Assembly: GCA_030039655.1 (NCBI GenBank)
Contig: JASHVC010000050.1
Coordinates: 1 to 7,631, forward strand
DNA: 7,631 bases
DNA from: Xanthobacteraceae bacterium
GTDB lineage: Bacteria > Pseudomonadota > Alphaproteobacteria > Rhizobiales > Xanthobacteraceae
Direction of reading: 5' to 3'
Position 1 is the stretch's first letter. Every line of letters begins with the position of its first letter. The position numbers were made by a program, and so were the translations under genes. Below the pieces are notes generated by a model. That model worked only from the letters and a program-made list of their open reading frames with translations, made no database searches and was not told the DNA's origin. Shown here piece by piece: positions 5,525-7,631 of the stretch.

Positions 5525-5558
5525 GGCGCGTTTATGCGCCCGGCCTGGGCATATTTTT
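5525..5558 (+). terminator. Probable intrinsic terminator after the tautomerase gene
   Basis: Two overlapping hairpins are possible: GGCGC (5525-5529) with GCGCC (5536-5540), or GCCC (5538-5541) with GGGC (5547-5550). The second is followed immediately by ATATTTTT (5551-5558). A GC stem with a T run about 60 bp past the stop codon fits factor-independent termination. Confidence 0.5.
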
Positions 5559-5616
5559 CCTGTGAATCCAAGAGGATAATTCCCTCAAATTGTTGTGAGT
5601 GCGCCGCACAATATTC

Positions 5617-5645
5617 TTGCTGCGCTGCGGTAATAGCCCGATAAT
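5617..5645 (+). promoter_or_regulatory. Candidate promoter for the gene at 5681
   Basis: TTGCTG (5617-5622) and GATAAT (5640-5645) are separated by exactly 17 bp. The -10 box matches the sigma-70 consensus at five of six positions and the -35 box at three. Transcription would start near 5652, giving a leader of about 30 nt. A small TTGTG/CACAA inverted repeat at 5593-5611 lies just upstream. Confidence 0.35.
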
Positions 5646-5680
5646 CTCCAAAATAGCGGCGACATCTAAAGAGGTGTCAG

Positions 5681-5995
5681 GTGAGCGAAGTATGGGACAC
5701 GAAGGACGGTCGGCGCCGCGTACGGCGCGATCCGCCCACAGTGGAAGACGCTGTATTGGCGGCGCAGGGGCTGACCGACGAGCTGAGCGAGCAGATCGAG
5801 ATCGTCGTGTCGCTGATGCAGATTTCCGCCGACGAGGCGAGGGGCGCCGTGTTGCGCGTAGGGCAGCGCAAGGAGGTCAACCAAATCACGGTCGCTGCTC
5901 GGCCGATGCGGCCCGGTCAACTCAGCGCGCCGCGCGCCGTTGTGGTGGAACGGCGGGCGCCACGGCGCTCAGTGCAGAGCCGCCCGACACGATAA
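5681..5995 (+). CDS. Conserved hypothetical protein, 104 aa
   Basis: This product is a small soluble protein without signal peptide or membrane span. It opens MSEVWDTKDGRRRVRRDPPT, followed by an acidic, helical region (VEDAVLAAQGLTDELSEQIE, then IVVSLMQISADEARGAVL) at about residues 21-58. The tail is basic and probably disordered (PRAVVVERRAPRRS). I recall short proteins with the RRVRRDPPT motif and the RAVVVERR tail in Bradyrhizobium relatives, but know no function. The start is GTG at 5681, supported by GAGG (5671-5674) 6 nt upstream. A basic N-terminus and tail around a helical core would suit a nucleic-acid or protein-binding role, which is speculation. It converges on the gene at 6049. 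Confidence 0.75.
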   Translation: MSEVWDTKDGRRRVRRDPPTVEDAVLAAQGLTDELSEQIEIVVSLMQISADEARGAVLRVGQRKEVNQITVAARPMRPGQLSAPRAVVVERRAPRRSVQSRPTR

Positions 5996-6018
5996 CGCGC
6001 CGAGTCGGTAGGACGCCA

Positions 6019-6036
6019 AGCCGGTAGGATCCGGCT
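6019..6036. terminator. Hairpin between convergent genes
   Basis: AGCCGG (6019-6024) and CCGGCT (6031-6036) form a perfect 6-bp stem with a TAGGAT loop. It lies in the 53-bp gap between the convergent genes ending at 5995 and 6049, where a bidirectional terminator is expected. Neither side has a strong T tract. Confidence 0.4.
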
Positions 6037-6048
6037 CCGTAGCCGCGC

Positions 6049-6333
6049 CTAAAGCCAGCGGCGCTGGCCAGGGTCGGAAATAGCGCGCGTCGTCACCAAG
6101 CGGTGCCACACGAACAGCACGACCAGCGCGCCGACCACCGCTCCGATCAGGCCCGCTCCCTGATCCGGGCGGTACCAGCCGATCGCCTGCCCGATCAACG
6201 TGGCGACGAAGGCGCCGGCGATGCCAAGAAGCGTAGTAAGAATAAAGCCTGCCGGATTGTTAGGTCCCGGAGCCAAGAGGCGGGCGATGATGCCCGCGAC
6301 AAAGCCGATGATGACGATCCAGAGAATGTTCAT
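6049..6333 (-). CDS. GlsB/YeaQ/YmgE family stress-response membrane protein
   Basis: This 94-aa inner-membrane protein is of the transglycosylase-associated (GlsB/YeaQ/YmgE) family, small proteins linked to envelope or general stress whose biochemical role is unknown. It has three hydrophobic spans: about 3-20 (ILWIVIIGFVAGIIARLL), about 29-51 (FILTTLLGIAGAFVATLIG region) and about 64-80 (GLIGAVVGALVVLFVW). The family motif GFVAGIIARLLAPG near the N-terminus, the Gly-rich GIAGAF in the second span and the GAVVGA in the third are all present. Length is slightly longer than the usual 80-90 residues because of a polar C-terminal tail. ATG 6333 is chosen over the GTG at 6345; GGGTGG lies just before the ATG, while nothing suitable precedes the GTG. 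It is divergent from clpS. Confidence 0.9.
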   Translation of the reverse strand: MNILWIVIIGFVAGIIARLLAPGPNNPAGFILTTLLGIAGAFVATLIGQAIGWYRPDQGAGLIGAVVGALVVLFVWHRLVTTRAISDPGQRRWL

Positions 6334-6469
6334 AACGCCACCCACAATAGTTTATCCGCGATATTCATCGCATAAGAGCGGGTAGGCGCGCCAGACCCCG
6401 GATGATGTCGCGGAGTCACGCGCTCACTAGCATTGCCGCGGTGCGCTGGGATAGCGCGCCACAATCTCG

Positions 6470-6475
6470 TATAAT
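6470..6475 (+). promoter_or_regulatory. Candidate -10 box for clpS
   Basis: A perfect TATAAT hexamer lies 38 bp upstream of the clpS ATG, predicting a start near 6482 and a leader of about 32 nt. The -35 region (about 6446-6453, CTGGGAT) is a poor match to consensus, so the promoter may be weak or need an activator. Confidence 0.4.
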
Positions 6476-6513
6476 ACCGTTTCTTGCTCTTTGCGGTGCA
6501 GCAGGCATTTGCG

Positions 6514-6819
6514 ATGACAAAGACTCTCGTCAAACCGCGCACCAAGGTGAAGACGAAGACGCAGCGGCCGCCGCTGTACAAAGTAATCTTGCTCAACGAC
6601 GACTACACGCCGCGCGAATTCGTCGTCCAAGTGCTCAAGGCCGTGTTCCGCATGAACGCCGATCAAGCTTATCGCGTGATGATGACGGCGCACACCAAAG
6701 GAGCCTGCGTCATCGCCGTGTACACGCGCGACGTTGCCGAGACGAAGGCCAAGGAAGCGACCGAGCTTGGCAAGAGCAAAGGCTATCCGCTGTTTTTCAC
6801 TACCGAGCCCGAGGAATAG
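6514..6819 (+). CDS. clpS: ClpS, ATP-dependent Clp protease adaptor (ClpS2-like)
   Basis: This 101-aa adaptor recognises proteins with destabilising N-terminal residues and delivers them to the ClpAP protease in the cytoplasm. The core YKVILLNDDYTPREFVVQVL (residues 22-41) carries Asn28-Asp29-Asp30, and His60 in MTAHTKG corresponds to E. coli His66; these residues hold the substrate's free amino terminus. The conserved VAETKAKEA segment and a PLFFTTEPEE end are present. That ending and Arg34 in place of E. coli Met40, the gate of the hydrophobic pocket, resemble the second alphaproteobacterial copy, ClpS2; the assignment is inferred. The N-terminus is a short Lys/Arg-rich arm. ATG 6514 fits the family start, although the upstream ribosome site (CAGG) is weak. 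clpA is not adjacent downstream. Confidence 0.95.
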   Translation: MTKTLVKPRTKVKTKTQRPPLYKVILLNDDYTPREFVVQVLKAVFRMNADQAYRVMMTAHTKGACVIAVYTRDVAETKAKEATELGKSKGYPLFFTTEPEE

Positions 6820-6826
6820 TTCCATT

Positions 6827-6867
6827 CGCGTCGTCCGGCGATGACGCGCCGCGCACGGATTCGTGCG
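6827..6867 (+). terminator. Tandem hairpins downstream of clpS
   Basis: The first hairpin pairs CGCGTCGTC (6827-6835) with GATGACGCG (6840-6848) around CGGC, nine pairs including one G-T. The second pairs CGCACG (6852-6857) with CGTGCG (6862-6867) around GATT. They begin 8 bp after the stop codon. A moderately T-rich stretch (6877-6892) follows the second stem, making this the likely end of the clpS transcript. Confidence 0.45.
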
Positions 6868-7018
6868 GTCGATTAAGTGTTTCCGTGTCTTTCAAGCCAC
6901 AGCCTCGCGTAAGACGCAGAACGTCAATCTTTCAATGGTTTAGGGCCGCTCCTGAGCGCTGTCGGATATTCCTCGCGAAATGGAACCGCTCGGCGGCTCC
7001 ATACTTGATAGGTCGTAC

Positions 7019-7079
7019 TGGCCTCAACACCTCCTTCTTGCGTGGTTAGTGTTTGTGCATGAGGCCAAAACTTGGGCCT
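7019..7079 (+). promoter_or_regulatory. Possible structured leader upstream of the omp gene
   Basis: TGGCCTCA (7019-7026) is the exact reverse complement of TGAGGCCA (7060-7067), and ACAC/GTGT (7027-7030 with 7049-7052) can extend the stem inward. The same right arm can instead pair downstream: AGGCC (7062-7066) with GGCCT (7075-7079). The two structures exclude each other, as in switching leaders. Whether this region is transcribed with the gene at 7120 is unknown. Confidence 0.35.
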
Positions 7080-7119
7080 GTGTGTTCGGCAGCTTAACCC
7101 GAGTCATTTGGGGAGTATC

Positions 7120-7631
7120 ATGAGGAAATTGTTTGTTGCGTGCGTCGCGTTGAGTGCATTAGCGGCTCCCGCCTTTGCAGCGGACTTGGCGAAAGCACCG
7201 CCGGCTCCGCCACCGTATACACCGCCTCCGCCTCCGATGTGGACCGGTTGGTACATCGGCGGCAACATTGGCGGCAGCTTCGGAACCGCCAGCGACTCCG
7301 CGACATTTGCGGGTGTACCGGTCGGCGGCGGCTCGCCCAGGCTGGATGGTGTCGTTGGCGGCGCCCAGATTGGCTACAATTGGCAGGCGAACGCGTGGGT
7401 GTTCGGGCTCGAAGCCGACATCCAGGGAACGAGCGAGGACGGTTCAGGCTCGGCGAGCGAGACCGTCGCCATTCCCGGCGCCCTGGCTACCACCGGAACG
7501 CTGAACTACAGCGAAAAGCTGCCATGGTTCGGTACGGTGCGTGGACGTATCGGCTTCCTGCCTGCTCCGAATTGGCTGATTTACGGGACGGGCGGTCTCG
7601 CTTACGGCGAAGTCGATACAAATACGACCGT
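7120..7631 (+). CDS. Outer-membrane beta-barrel protein, Omp25/Omp31-like (3' end outside the window)
   Basis: The frame is open from ATG 7120 to the window edge, giving 170 codons of a longer gene. Residues 1-20 (MRKLFVACVALSALAAPAFA) are a textbook signal peptide with cleavage before AD. A Pro-rich linker (about 27-39) leads into WTGWYIGGNIGGSFG, the first barrel strand typical of the rhizobial and Brucella Omp25/Omp31 family. Later strands are visible as a VVGGAQIGYNWQ segment, a VFGLEADIQG segment, WFGTVRGRIGFLP and WLIYGTGGLAYGEV, with alternating polar and hydrophobic residues and aromatic girdles. Family members are abundant structural or porin-like proteins of the outer membrane; a specific solute cannot be read here. 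The Shine-Dalgarno GGGGAG (7110-7115) lies 4 nt upstream. Only the last strands and terminal aromatic residue are missing because of the window end. Confidence 0.9.
   Translation, partial: MRKLFVACVALSALAAPAFAADLAKAPPAPPPYTPPPPPMWTGWYIGGNIGGSFGTASDSATFAGVPVGGGSPRLDGVVGGAQIGYNWQANAWVFGLEADIQGTSEDGSGSASETVAIPGALATTGTLNYSEKLPWFGTVRGRIGFLPAPNWLIYGTGGLAYGEVDTNTT

Larger units (their letters stand above)
6820..7119. other. 300-bp intergenic region with stacked hairpins
   Basis: I find no gene in this stretch. Its left end carries two hairpins after clpS (6827-6848 and 6852-6867). The middle has an imperfect GGA-CCG/CGG-TCC hairpin (6982-7000). The right end holds a long-range stem (7019-7067) and an alternative hairpin (7062-7079) in what is probably the leader of the outer-membrane protein gene. 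I cannot identify a convincing promoter for that gene. Confidence 0.5.

Noticed and set aside
6402..7049. Plus-strand 215-aa frame overlapping clpS
   Set aside because: It is clpS read in another frame plus intergenic sequence; its composition is Arg/Ala/His-rich and not protein-like.
1..7631. Defence system, CRISPR array, mobile element or gene cluster
   Set aside because: I found no direct-repeat array, transposase, integrase, nuclease or helicase motif on either strand, and no target-site duplication or tRNA boundary.

Overview
The base composition, codon use and gene families point to an alphaproteobacterium of the Hyphomicrobiales, most likely the Bradyrhizobium/Rhodopseudomonas group. 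The evidence is an Omp25/31-type outer-membrane barrel, a ClpS2-like adaptor ending in TEPEE, a GlsB/YeaQ-type membrane protein, and several small conserved proteins of a kind I associate with that group. The placement is inferred from family resemblance, not from a search. The window looks like ordinary chromosomal housekeeping and accessory sequence. I see no transposase, integrase, CRISPR array, tRNA or rRNA, and no defence system or biosynthetic cluster.

Layout, left to right. (1) 16-1041 (+): a secreted NMT1/SsuA-type ABC substrate-binding protein with no permease or ATPase beside it on the right. (2) 1126-1746 (+): a TetR-family repressor with a near-ideal 20-bp palindromic operator just upstream. 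(3) 1874-2557 (+): a membrane-anchored Ala/Pro-rich protein of unknown function, whose candidate promoter carries a second copy of that operator (17 of 20 positions identical). (4) 2592-3110 (-): a DUF1993 protein, convergent with the previous gene across a shared hairpin. (5) 3384-3803 (+): a conserved 139-aa unknown. (6) 4152-4751 (+): a second single-span Ala/Pro-rich protein. (7) 4920-5152 (-): a small secreted protein broken by a one-base deletion. (8) 5276-5470 (+): a 4-oxalocrotonate tautomerase-family protein lacking two of the usual active-site residues. (9) 5681-5995 (+): a small conserved protein of unknown function. (10) 6049-6333 (-): a GlsB/YeaQ/YmgE membrane protein. (11) 6514-6819 (+): ClpS, the N-end-rule adaptor of ClpAP. 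(12) 7120-7631 (+): an Omp25/31-like porin-type barrel that runs off the window.

Most genes look monocistronic, with their own Shine-Dalgarno sequences and hairpins at gene ends. The best-supported functional link is the TetR regulator, which probably controls both itself and the gene at 1874. The observations most worth a second look are that paired operator, the frameshift at about 5036, the atypical tautomerase active site, and a possible switching leader RNA upstream of the outer-membrane protein gene.
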